Assembly: GCA_021738605.1 (NCBI GenBank)
Contig: JAIPBY010000022.1
Location: forward strand, 1-17,031
Length of the DNA: 17,031 bases
Direction: 5' to 3'
DNA from: Chitinophagaceae bacterium
Lineage (GTDB): Bacteria; Bacteroidota; Bacteroidia; Chitinophagales; Chitinophagaceae
The notes below the pieces were generated by a model. It saw nothing but the letters and a program-made list of their open reading frames with translations, was not told where the DNA came from and did no database searches. How positions within the stretch are numbered: position 1 is the stretch's first letter; the number at the start of each line of letters is the position of its first letter. Below are positions 7,620 to 14,817 of this stretch, in pieces. The position numbers and the translations under genes are program-made.

Positions 7620-7711
7620 TGTATAAATGCTGTATAAATTTGATGAAACAGGATGTAACTCATTGATTTTTGGGAAGCTATAAATACATATAAATATTTA
7701 TAATATGTATT
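7620..7711. promoter_or_regulatory. AT-rich operator-like cluster between glnN and purL
   Basis: TATAAAT occurs at 7622, 7633, 7679 and 7689, and inverted (ATTTATA) at 7696. The first two are part of a 9-base direct repeat TGTATAAAT (7620-7628 and 7631-7639) with an 11-base period. The last three are embedded in a palindrome with 9-base arms AATACATAT (7683-7691) and ATATGTATT (7703-7711). The layout suggests regulator binding upstream of both genes; no regulator can be named from sequence alone. The rest of the 264-base gap shows no gene. Confidence 0.45.
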
Positions 7712-7768
7712 AGGTTGTAATTGTTAAAAACAGTTTTGCACCTTCTCTTTACTCTTGGAGGTTTTTTT

Positions 7769-7776
7769 TACCTTCG
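7769..7776 (+). promoter_or_regulatory. purL promoter, -7 box
   Basis: TACCTTCG, one mismatch from TAnnTTTG, ending 17 bases before the purL ATG, the same placement as at efp, yidC and the ComA-like gene. No clear -33 TTG at ~19 bases. Confidence 0.55.
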
Positions 7777-7793
7777 CATTTCTTAATATAAAC

Positions 7794-10001
7794 ATGGAAA
7801 CAACAGTAGAGACCGCCAAGCAGCTTGGACTGCTTCCCGAAGAATTTGAAAGCATCAAGCAGATCCTGGGACGAACACCCAATTTCAATGAATTGGCAGC
7901 CTACTCTGTCATGTGGAGTGAACATTGCAGTTATAAGAATTCAATAAAATGGCTTAAAACCCTCCCCCGTGACGGCAGCAAACTGCTAGTTAAGGCAGGT
8001 GAGGAAAATGCAGGACTCGCAGATATTGGAGATGGCTATGGTGTAGTATTCAAGATTGAATCGCACAATCACCCTTCGGCGATTGAACCTTTCCAGGGTG
8101 CAGCGACAGGTGTGGGTGGGATTCACCGCGATATATTTACAATGGGGGCACGCCCAATTGCGGCGCTGAACTCACTCCGTTTTGGTAATATCAATGATCC
8201 CAAGACCCGTCATCTGCTCAAAGGAGTTGTTGAAGGAATCGGCCATTACGGCAACTGCTTCGGTGTTCCAACGGTAGGGGGTGAAGTGTATTTTGAAAAC
8301 TGTTACCATACCAATCCATTGGTGAATGCTATGAGTGTTGGTATTGTAAAGGTTGGACAGACTGTCAGCGCTACTGCTGAAGGTGAAGGGAATCCGGTCT
8401 TTATTGTTGGATCCGCCACTGGAAAAGATGGTATTGGTGGTGCATCCTTTGCATCAGCAGATATTACTGCAGAGAGTGCAAAAGATTTGCCGTCGGTTCA
8501 GGTGGGTGATCCATTCCAGGAAAAGAAATTACTGGAAGCCTGTCTTGAACTCATTCCTACGGGAGCTTTGGTGGGAATGCAAGACATGGGTGCGGCAGGC
8601 ATCATTTGTTCTACAGCAGAAACCAGTGCAAAAGGCGGTGTGGGCATGAGGATTGATCTTGATAAGGTGCCCAAGCGCCAGCAAAACATGAAGGCCTGGG
8701 AACTCCTTTTGAGTGAAAGCCAGGAAAGGATGTTGATGGTGGTCACCAAAGGAAGGGAAAAAGAAGTACTCGATATATTTGAGAAATGGGATCTTCCTTG
8801 TTCTGAAATTGGAGAAGTTACTACGGATGGAATGCTGCGGTTCTACATGAATGGAGAACTGGAAGCAGTTCTTCCTGCAGAAAGTCTTGTGCTGGGCGGC
8901 GGCGCCCCTGTCAATGACAGACCATTTACGACTCCAGCATATTTTGAAAAAATTGCAGCGTTTAATCCTGCTGATGTTGTTGTACCAACAGACCTCAAAA
9001 ATGTTGCCCAACAATTGGCTGTTATCCCCAATATTGCAAGCAAGAAATGGATTTATACGCAATACGACAGCATGGTTGGTACCGGAAATACTGCTACCAA
9101 CAATCCTAGTGATGCACCTGTTGTATTGGTGAAAGAAACGGGGAAGGCACTTGCTGTAACAACAGATTGCAACAGCAGATATGTATATTCAGATCCCTAC
9201 AAAGGAGCTATGATTGCAGTAGCAGAGGCAGCAAGAAATATTGTCTGCAGTGGAGGGGTTCCATTGGGTGTAACCAATTGCCTGAACTTCGGTAATCCAT
9301 ACGACCCTCAGGTCTATTTCCAATTTGTGGAGGCCGTAAAGGGAATGGGCGAAGCATGTAAAAAGTTTGACACGCCTGTTACCGGAGGAAATGTCAGTTT
9401 TTATAACCAGCATCCTGAAGGTGCTGTTTATCCAACCCCAACCATTGGTATGGTAGGCGTGCTTGATTCGCTTGATGATAAAATGACACTGGGCTTTAAG
9501 GCTGAAGGTGATCTGATCTACCTGCTTGGTCAATCAAACAACGATATCAATTGTTCTGAATACTTGCACAAGATCTGTGGTGTAGAATATTCACCCGCAC
9601 CACATTTTGATCTGGAAGAGGAGTTTACAGTGCAACAGGCTGTGTTGAAATTGATTTCAGAAAAACTTATCCAATCTGCCCATGATATAAGCGAAGGTGG
9701 TCTTTTCATCACCCTCCTTGAAAGTGGCTTTGTTGCTGGGCTTGGATTTGAGGCCGCACAGGAAGATGTATCACTCAGGGCAGATGCATTTTGGTTCGGT
9801 GAATCGCAAAGCAGGGTAGTGGTTTCTGTATCACCTTCCAAACAACATGCTTTTGAAACATTGCTTGCTGCATCCGGAACCCAATCTGTATGCTTGGGGA
9901 ATGTCAAAGGGACAGATGTTGTGATCAATGGTGAAAACTGGGGCGCTATTGCGGCTTGGAAAACGCCATATGATGATAAGATTGGATCGTTTTTTTCATA
10001 A
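7794..10001 (+). CDS. purL: Phosphoribosylformylglycinamidine synthase, small-type PurL subunit
   Basis: The 735-residue enzyme converts FGAR to FGAM with ATP and ammonia in step four of purine synthesis. The length is that of the short (Bacillus-type) PurL, which needs separate PurS and PurQ subunits; neither gene is in this window. The ~1,200-1,300-residue fused PurL found in many other bacteria is excluded by size. Motifs: MWSEHCSYKNS (residues 40-50, catalytic H44), then ESHNHPSAIEPFQGAATGVGG (ATP/Mg site) and DIFTMGARPIA. The second half repeats the fold: DCNSRYVYSDPYKGAMIAVAEAARN, GVTNCLNFGNP and PVTGGNVSFYNQ. An in-frame ATG at 7755 is rejected because the -7 box (7769-7776) lies downstream of it; METTVETAKQLGL fits the family start. 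Confidence 0.95.
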   Translation: METTVETAKQLGLLPEEFESIKQILGRTPNFNELAAYSVMWSEHCSYKNSIKWLKTLPRDGSKLLVKAGEENAGLADIGDGYGVVFKIESHNHPSAIEPFQGAATGVGGIHRDIFTMGARPIAALNSLRFGNINDPKTRHLLKGVVEGIGHYGNCFGVPTVGGEVYFENCYHTNPLVNAMSVGIVKVGQTVSATAEGEGNPVFIVGSATGKDGIGGASFASADITAESAKDLPSVQVGDPFQEKKLLEACLELIPTGALVGMQDMGAAGIICSTAETSAKGGVGMRIDLDKVPKRQQNMKAWELLLSESQERMLMVVTKGREKEVLDIFEKWDLPCSEIGEVTTDGMLRFYMNGELEAVLPAESLVLGGGAPVNDRPFTTPAYFEKIAAFNPADVVVPTDLKNVAQQLAVIPNIASKKWIYTQYDSMVGTGNTATNNPSDAPVVLVKETGKALAVTTDCNSRYVYSDPYKGAMIAVAEAARNIVCSGGVPLGVTNCLNFGNPYDPQVYFQFVEAVKGMGEACKKFDTPVTGGNVSFYNQHPEGAVYPTPTIGMVGVLDSLDDKMTLGFKAEGDLIYLLGQSNNDINCSEYLHKICGVEYSPAPHFDLEEEFTVQQAVLKLISEKLIQSAHDISEGGLFITLLESGFVAGLGFEAAQEDVSLRADAFWFGESQSRVVVSVSPSKQHAFETLLAASGTQSVCLGNVKGTDVVINGENWGAIAAWKTPYDDKIGSFFS

Positions 10002-10014
10002 AGTAAATTAATAG

Positions 10015-10022
10015 TATGTTTG
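10015..10022 (+). promoter_or_regulatory. pyrG promoter, -7 box
   Basis: An exact TATGTTTG, 13 bases after the purL stop and 102 bases before the pyrG ATG, so the leader is far longer than at neighbouring genes. No good -33 TTG is visible. Confidence 0.5.
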
Positions 10023-10053
10023 TACGACCTTCAGATTTTTTTAAGCAATTTCT

Positions 10054-10093
10054 GCTGGTCCAATCATTATTCATTTCCGGGACCACAACCAGC
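10054..10093 (+). promoter_or_regulatory. Alternative hairpins in the pyrG leader
   Basis: The segment GCTGGTCC (10054-10061) can pair through TGGTCC with GGACCA (10080-10085), or through GCTGGT with ACCAGC (10088-10093), but not both at once. No T-run follows either stem, so this is not a standard terminator. It could be a switch acting on translation; the evidence is base pairing only. Confidence 0.3.
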
Positions 10094-10124
10094 CTGCGAG
10101 ACTGATCAAAAAAGTTTAAATCGT

Positions 10125-11771
10125 ATGACCAAGTACATTTTTGTAACCGGTGGGGTTACTTCCTCGTTAGGCAAGGGTATTGTTTCTGCATCATTGGCCA
10201 AGCTTCTTCAGGCCAGGGGGTTTAAGGTAACCATCCAAAAGTTTGACCCCTATATCAATGTCGATCCAGGAACACTGAATCCTTATGAGCATGGCGAGTG
10301 TTATGTTACCGAGGATGGCGCAGAAACCGATCTTGACCTTGGTCATTACGAGCGTTTCCTCAACAGCTTCACCACACAGGCCAACAATGTCACCACTGGA
10401 AGGATCTACCAGTCGGTGATCAACAAGGAAAGGGAAGGCGCTTACCTTGGAAAAACAGTCCAGGTTATTCCCCATATCACAGACGAAATCAAAAGACGCA
10501 TGCAATTGTTGGCGGCGTCAGGATATGACATCATCATTACTGAAATCGGAGGAACTGTAGGCGATATCGAAAGCCTTCCATTTATAGAAGCCGTCAGGCA
10601 GTTGCAGTGGGAGCTTCCAGAAGAGGACTGTCTTGTGGTACACCTTACACTCGTTCCCTATCTCAAGGCAGCCAAAGAACTTAAGACCAAGCCTACCCAG
10701 CACAGCGTGAAAATGATGAGTGAAAATGGTGTGCATCCTGATATCATTGTATGCAGAACCGAACAGCCATTGTCCAAAGAAATAAAGGCAAAAATAGCCT
10801 TGTTCTGCAATGTGAAAATCGATGCAGTGATAGAAGCTGCTGACGCGAAAAGTATCTATGAGGTGCCCTTGCTGATGCAGCAAGAGCAGTTGGATATCAT
10901 CTGTCTCAAAAAACTGAATATTACCTGGTATCCCGAGCCAGACTTAACCCTTTGGAAAGGGTTTCTTGATAAATTATACAACCCCACTTCAACTGTAACC
11001 ATAGGTCTTATTGGAAAGTACATCGAACTGCAGGATGCATACAAGTCTATTCTTGAAGCCTTCATTCATTCTGGTGCCATGAACGAGTGCAAAGTGGAAG
11101 TGCTGGATGTGCACAGTGAGTTTATTACTGCAGACAATGTAAATGAAAAGCTCCAAGGCTTGGATGGTCTGTTGGTTGCCCCTGGCTTTGGTCACCGAGG
11201 TATTGATGGAAAAATCTTGGCCGTAAAATATGCAAGGGAGAATGACCTGCCGTTTTTTGGTATCTGTCTGGGTATGCAAATGTCAGTCATTGAATTTGCC
11301 CGAAATCAGCTGGGATTGCCTAAGGCCCATTCAACTGAAATGGATCCTGCAACGCCAGATCCGGTGATTGATTTGATGGAAGGACAGAAAGCCATTACCA
11401 ATAAAGGCGGGACCATGCGTTTGGGTGCCTATCCCTGTATAATCGAAAAGGATACCCTTGCTTACCAAATTTATGGTTCAGAACTGATTTCTGAACGCCA
11501 CCGGCACCGCTGGGAGTTCAACAACAAATACCTCGATGCCATGCAGGCTGCCGGGTTAAAGGCCAGCGGTTTAAACCCGGAAACCAACCTGGTGGAAATT
11601 GTTGAGATACCTGGTCATCCCTTTTTTATTGGCGTTCAGTACCATCCGGAGCTGAAAAGCACTGTAGAGAACCCACATCCTATTTTTGTTCATTTTGTCA
11701 AGGCTGCAAAAGCATTTGCAGCAAAAAAAGAAGTCAAAGACCCTGGCAGCTTGCAAGGGGATATGATCTGA
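10125..11771 (+). CDS. pyrG: CTP synthase
   Basis: The 548-residue enzyme aminates UTP to CTP with ATP and glutamine, the last step of pyrimidine nucleotide synthesis. The N-terminal synthetase domain (about 1-270) opens with MTKYIFVTGGVTSSLGKGI (phosphate-binding loop at 9-19), followed by KFDPYINVDPGTLNPYEHGECYVTEDGAETDLDLGHYERF. The C-terminal class-I glutamine amidotransferase domain has GICLGMQ with nucleophile C381, and H507/E509 in YHPEL complete the triad. Length and order are standard. A longer in-frame ATG at 10020 is rejected because it falls inside the promoter box and the extra residues do not look like the family. The tail (residues 520-548) is charged and variable, as usual. 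Confidence 0.96.
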   Translation: MTKYIFVTGGVTSSLGKGIVSASLAKLLQARGFKVTIQKFDPYINVDPGTLNPYEHGECYVTEDGAETDLDLGHYERFLNSFTTQANNVTTGRIYQSVINKEREGAYLGKTVQVIPHITDEIKRRMQLLAASGYDIIITEIGGTVGDIESLPFIEAVRQLQWELPEEDCLVVHLTLVPYLKAAKELKTKPTQHSVKMMSENGVHPDIIVCRTEQPLSKEIKAKIALFCNVKIDAVIEAADAKSIYEVPLLMQQEQLDIICLKKLNITWYPEPDLTLWKGFLDKLYNPTSTVTIGLIGKYIELQDAYKSILEAFIHSGAMNECKVEVLDVHSEFITADNVNEKLQGLDGLLVAPGFGHRGIDGKILAVKYARENDLPFFGICLGMQMSVIEFARNQLGLPKAHSTEMDPATPDPVIDLMEGQKAITNKGGTMRLGAYPCIIEKDTLAYQIYGSELISERHRHRWEFNNKYLDAMQAAGLKASGLNPETNLVEIVEIPGHPFFIGVQYHPELKSTVENPHPIFVHFVKAAKAFAAKKEVKDPGSLQGDMI

Positions 11772-11802
11772 TAAAACATTCATTTACACGTAATGGGAGT
11801 TA

Positions 11803-11834
11803 GGGTTGGATTACAACCCAGTTCATTACCTTTG
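11803..11834 (+). promoter_or_regulatory. yidC promoter with overlapping palindrome
   Basis: TTG (11806-11808), an 18-base spacer and an exact TACCTTTG (11827-11834), ending 19 bases before the yidC ATG. This is the best-formed plus-strand promoter here. The -33 element lies within an inverted repeat, GGGTTG (11803-11808) and CAACCC (11814-11819) with a 5-base loop. The repeat could be an operator or a weak end of the pyrG transcript; no T-run follows it. Confidence 0.6.
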
Positions 11835-11853
11835 CCCCTCAATACTTCTACAC

Positions 11854-13689
11854 ATGAAATTTGAAAAGAACTCGGTCATTGGCATTGCACTGCTCGCCAT
11901 CCTGTTCATTGCCTATTTTTATTTTACCCGCCAGGGCCAACTTGAACTCGAGGCAAAGCAAAAACAAATCAGGGACTCCATCGCTGCCATTCAGCCAGTG
12001 ATCAAGGATACTGTTGCTGCTGTTGAAGCAAAGACGGATGCCGCAGCCCTTGTCGGAACGCCGGGAGCCTTTGTTCAGCAGGGTACGATTGCTGCTTCAA
12101 CATCAGTATTAGAAAACGACCTCGTCAAAATAACATTCAGCAACCAGGGCGGGCGTCCTACAGCTGTTGAGCTCAAGCAATATAAATCCATAGACAGCAG
12201 CAATGTACAATTGGCTTCAGCAGGGTTCAACAAGCTTTCTTATCTCATCAATACAGGGATCAACCAGACTGCCTCTTCAGGGGATCTCTACTTCTCTCCA
12301 TCGCAAGTCACTACCGATAAAGATGGAACTTCAACCCTTTCCTATACACTTTCTGACTCATCAGGAAAATCAATCGAGCACCGTTACCGTCTGGAAAAAG
12401 GGCAGTACATGTTTGAGTGGAACCTGGGCGTAAAAGGAGCAGACCGGTTGTTTACGAACAATACGATAAACATGCTTTGGCAAGTGCAGGCCGATCAACA
12501 GGAGCGGGATATCCAAACAGAAAAGCGTGAAACGCAATTAGGACTATACGCGCAAGATGGATTTGATTATTTTACCATGAGCGATGATCTCGTTAAAAAT
12601 TGGGATGAGGGCCTCAAATGGCTGGGTATCAAACAAAAGTTCTTCAATACAACCATCATTGCAGAAAATGGATTCAGCTATGTAGACATCAATTGCAAGA
12701 TGCCGGATGATTCACTTAAAATTGTTGCACAGACCACGGCCACCCTGCGCTCTAGTTTCCCTGCATCAACTGCAGTAAACCTTGGGTACAGGTTTTATGT
12801 TGGCCCCAACGACTTTGCCATCCTCAAGCAATACAAGATGGACATGGAAGACATGGTGAATCTTGGTCAGGGTTTTTATGCCTTCGTTAAGTACATCAAC
12901 AGGTGGATTGTACTTCCTGTGTTTGGACTTTTTGAGAAGTATGTAGAAAGCCTTGGCTTGGCCATTTTGTTGCTCACGCTTTTCATTCGTTTGATGACCT
13001 CTCCTCTGGTGTATACTTCATATGTGAGTGGTGCCAAAATGAAGGCCCTTCGCCCAGAGTTGGATGTATTGAAAGAAAAGCTGAAAGATGATCAACAGGC
13101 TTTTAGCATGGAGCAAATGAAACTGTTCCGCACTGCAGGCGTCAATCCACTGGGTGGATGTATTCCTGCCTTGCTTCAGATTCCCATTTTCTTTGCCTTG
13201 TATAGCTTCTTCAATTCCAACATCACATTGCGTGGTGTGCCCTTCTGGTGGTCAAAAGACCTTTCCTCTTATGATGCAGTCTTCAGCTGGGATTTTAATA
13301 TCCCTGGTTTGGGTAGCCATCTCTCCTTGTTCACAGTACTGGCAGTAGTGACAAGTTTACTGATCTCGTTGTACAGCATGAGCATGACTCCTGATCAGAA
13401 CAATCCGGTCATGAAGTACATGCCCTATATATTCCCTATCATGCTATTGGGCATATTCAACGGGCTTCCTTCAGCGCTTACCTGGTATTATACCGTATCA
13501 AATGTCATCACGCTTTTATTGCAGTTTGTGATCCAGAACTATATCATTGATCATGATAAGATTCTTGCAGAAATTCAATCCAACAAGAAAAAGCCTAGGG
13601 AGAAATCCAAATGGCAGGAGCGGCTTGAGCAGATGCAGGCTACACAAAAAAAGGTCAATGATATGCAGCAAAAGGTAAAGAAAAAATAG
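11854..13689 (+). CDS. yidC: Membrane protein insertase YidC
   Basis: The 611-residue YidC/Oxa1-family insertase places and folds proteins in the inner membrane, alone or with SecYEG. The N-terminal anchor (about residues 8-24, VIGIALLAILFIAYFYF) is followed by a large periplasmic domain (about 60-350). The conserved core follows: SLGLAILLLTLFIRLMTSPLVY with the groove arginine R379, then a cytoplasmic hairpin (KMKALRPELDVLKEKLKDD). After that come NPLGGCIPALLQIPIFFALYSFFNSNITLRGVPF and further membrane helices. The tail (about 575-611) is rich in Lys, Arg and Gln, as in YidC forms that contact the ribosome. The start at 11854 is chosen because the promoter box lies between it and the upstream in-frame ATG at 11806. 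A small secreted-protein gene follows after only 4 bases. Confidence 0.95.
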   Translation: MKFEKNSVIGIALLAILFIAYFYFTRQGQLELEAKQKQIRDSIAAIQPVIKDTVAAVEAKTDAAALVGTPGAFVQQGTIAASTSVLENDLVKITFSNQGGRPTAVELKQYKSIDSSNVQLASAGFNKLSYLINTGINQTASSGDLYFSPSQVTTDKDGTSTLSYTLSDSSGKSIEHRYRLEKGQYMFEWNLGVKGADRLFTNNTINMLWQVQADQQERDIQTEKRETQLGLYAQDGFDYFTMSDDLVKNWDEGLKWLGIKQKFFNTTIIAENGFSYVDINCKMPDDSLKIVAQTTATLRSSFPASTAVNLGYRFYVGPNDFAILKQYKMDMEDMVNLGQGFYAFVKYINRWIVLPVFGLFEKYVESLGLAILLLTLFIRLMTSPLVYTSYVSGAKMKALRPELDVLKEKLKDDQQAFSMEQMKLFRTAGVNPLGGCIPALLQIPIFFALYSFFNSNITLRGVPFWWSKDLSSYDAVFSWDFNIPGLGSHLSLFTVLAVVTSLLISLYSMSMTPDQNNPVMKYMPYIFPIMLLGIFNGLPSALTWYYTVSNVITLLLQFVIQNYIIDHDKILAEIQSNKKKPREKSKWQERLEQMQATQKKVNDMQQKVKKK

Positions 13690-13693
13690 TGAC

Positions 13694-14329
13694 ATGAAAA
13701 GATTCCTTCTTCCGATTTTTCTTTTTGCTGTTGCTCCCTCAATGGCACAAAAAAAGTTTTCAGAAGGAACCATTATATTCACCGTTTCAACCTTCGTTGA
13801 CGGGATAAAGATTGCAGATGATGCAAAGGCTGTTCAGATGACCAAAGGTGGTCATCTGAGATCCGAGTTGAGCAGTTCAATCGGTAACACCATTACCATC
13901 TTTGACGCAAGAGAGGGTAAGGGCGCCGTGATTCGGGAATTGGGGTCCCAGAAAATATTGATTCCCCTTAACAGGGAAAACTGGGCCGAGACCAATGCCA
14001 AGTTTCAAAACCTTGCTTATGTATTCTCTGAAGACAGTATGGAATTGATTGGATTTAAATGCAGCAGGGCAGATGCTGTCTTGAAAGACAGTACTGTTGT
14101 TGGCATTTTCTTTACAAGGGAGATTTCGACAGAGAATCCTGAAGTGGATAGTCAGTTTGGTTCCTTGCCAGGGATGGCACTTCAATTTTCTTACACTAAA
14201 GGCAATATGATGGTAGTCTATACCGCCACCGCTATCAACTTCGACCCTGTGCCAATACAAAAATTTGATATACCGAGCGGAGGCTACAGGGTATTAAGTT
14301 ATGAAGAGAGCAAAAAAGGAAGAAAATAA
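13694..14329 (+). CDS. Secreted protein, GLPGLI/DUF4412-like
   Basis: A 211-residue protein with a signal peptide (basic MKR, hydrophobic LLPIFLFAVA, likely cleavage after A18 in PSMA-Q). It should therefore act in the periplasm or at the outer membrane; there is no lipobox cysteine. The mature part is rich in beta-strand patterns. A segment FGSLPGMALQF (residues 155-165) resembles the G-L-P-G-L-I motif, followed by PVPIQKFDIPSGGYRVLSYEE, an ending seen in DUF4412/GLPGLI-type proteins of Bacteroidota. The exact family assignment is tentative and the function unknown. There is one cysteine (C123), so no internal disulfide. The ATG is 4 bases after the yidC stop with no promoter between, so it is almost certainly co-transcribed with yidC. 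Confidence 0.7.
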   Translation: MKRFLLPIFLFAVAPSMAQKKFSEGTIIFTVSTFVDGIKIADDAKAVQMTKGGHLRSELSSSIGNTITIFDAREGKGAVIRELGSQKILIPLNRENWAETNAKFQNLAYVFSEDSMELIGFKCSRADAVLKDSTVVGIFFTREISTENPEVDSQFGSLPGMALQFSYTKGNMMVVYTATAINFDPVPIQKFDIPSGGYRVLSYEESKKGRK

Positions 14330-14335
14330 TTAATC

Positions 14336-14677
14336 TCAGTGCTGTGGCTTCTGAGGGGTCTTGAAACGCTGAAGTATTCCCCTGTTTTTGTAAGGAATCA
14401 TATAAGTGATGTTTCCTTTTTGGTAGGAAATTACCGAATTGAACATGTTCTCTTTACCCACTTTTTTAAAACCAAAAGACCTGTTTCCTGCGTAAGTGAA
14501 ACCCGCATTCAGGTTGAGGGTGAGGTTCTTTTTCATGTTTGAAAAGGACGCCTTGGAAGATTTTGATTTAATGATGATGCCATCAACAGCGATTGCCGCA
14601 TGTGACAATACTATCACTGCAACAAGTGCAACTGATTTCTTGAGAACATGGAGATATTTGCTGTGTAAGATTTTCAT
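14336..14677 (-). CDS. Small secreted protein of unknown function
   Basis: I do not recognise this 113-residue protein. It has an N-terminal signal-like segment (MKILHSKYLHVLKKSVALVAVIVLSHAAIA), giving a mature chain of about 83 residues. The chain is rich in Lys, Asn, Ser and aromatic residues (KKNLTLNLNAGFTYAGNRSFGFKK...), is basic and has no cysteine. That looks like a short beta-rich exported protein. Longer in-frame starts exist at 14707 and 14737, but the promoter (14686-14715) lies on top of them, so ATG 14677 is preferred. The gene is convergent with the yidC-linked gene, with only 6 bases between stops and no terminator visible. The near-ideal promoter supports it being a real gene. 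Confidence 0.6.
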   Translation of the reverse strand: MKILHSKYLHVLKKSVALVAVIVLSHAAIAVDGIIIKSKSSKASFSNMKKNLTLNLNAGFTYAGNRSFGFKKVGKENMFNSVISYQKGNITYMIPYKNRGILQRFKTPQKPQH

Positions 14678-14685
14678 TATTAGTA

Positions 14686-14715
14686 CAAAATTAACATAAA
14701 TTCTCATATATGCAA
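14686..14715 (-). promoter_or_regulatory. Promoter of the 113-residue secreted protein gene
   Basis: On the minus strand TTG (14715-14713), exactly 19 bases, then TAATTTTG (14693-14686): a full match to the Bacteroidota TTG-N19-TAnnTTTG promoter. The box ends only 8 bases before the ATG at 14677. Confidence 0.65.
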
Positions 14716-14817
14716 GTTTTCCTAAGAAATTTATCAAAAAGCATTCTCTTCAAAAAGAAATGCAAAGGGTAGCAGAATAATCCCGGCAATTCCTTAACTT
14801 ACAATAACCACTTAAAA

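Noticed and set aside
7755..7793. 13-residue N-terminal extension of PurL, with GGAGG nearby
   Set aside because: The GGAGG (7757-7761) is 32 bases from the chosen ATG and downstream of the alternative one, so it cannot act as a ribosome site; the -7 box falls within the extension.
8529..9062. 177-codon minus-strand frame inside purL
   Set aside because: It lies wholly within the well-conserved PurL coding sequence and its translation looks random.
10020..10124. 35-residue N-terminal extension of CTP synthase
   Set aside because: The extra ATG lies inside the promoter box, and family members start at MTKYIFVTGG; treated as an untranslated leader.
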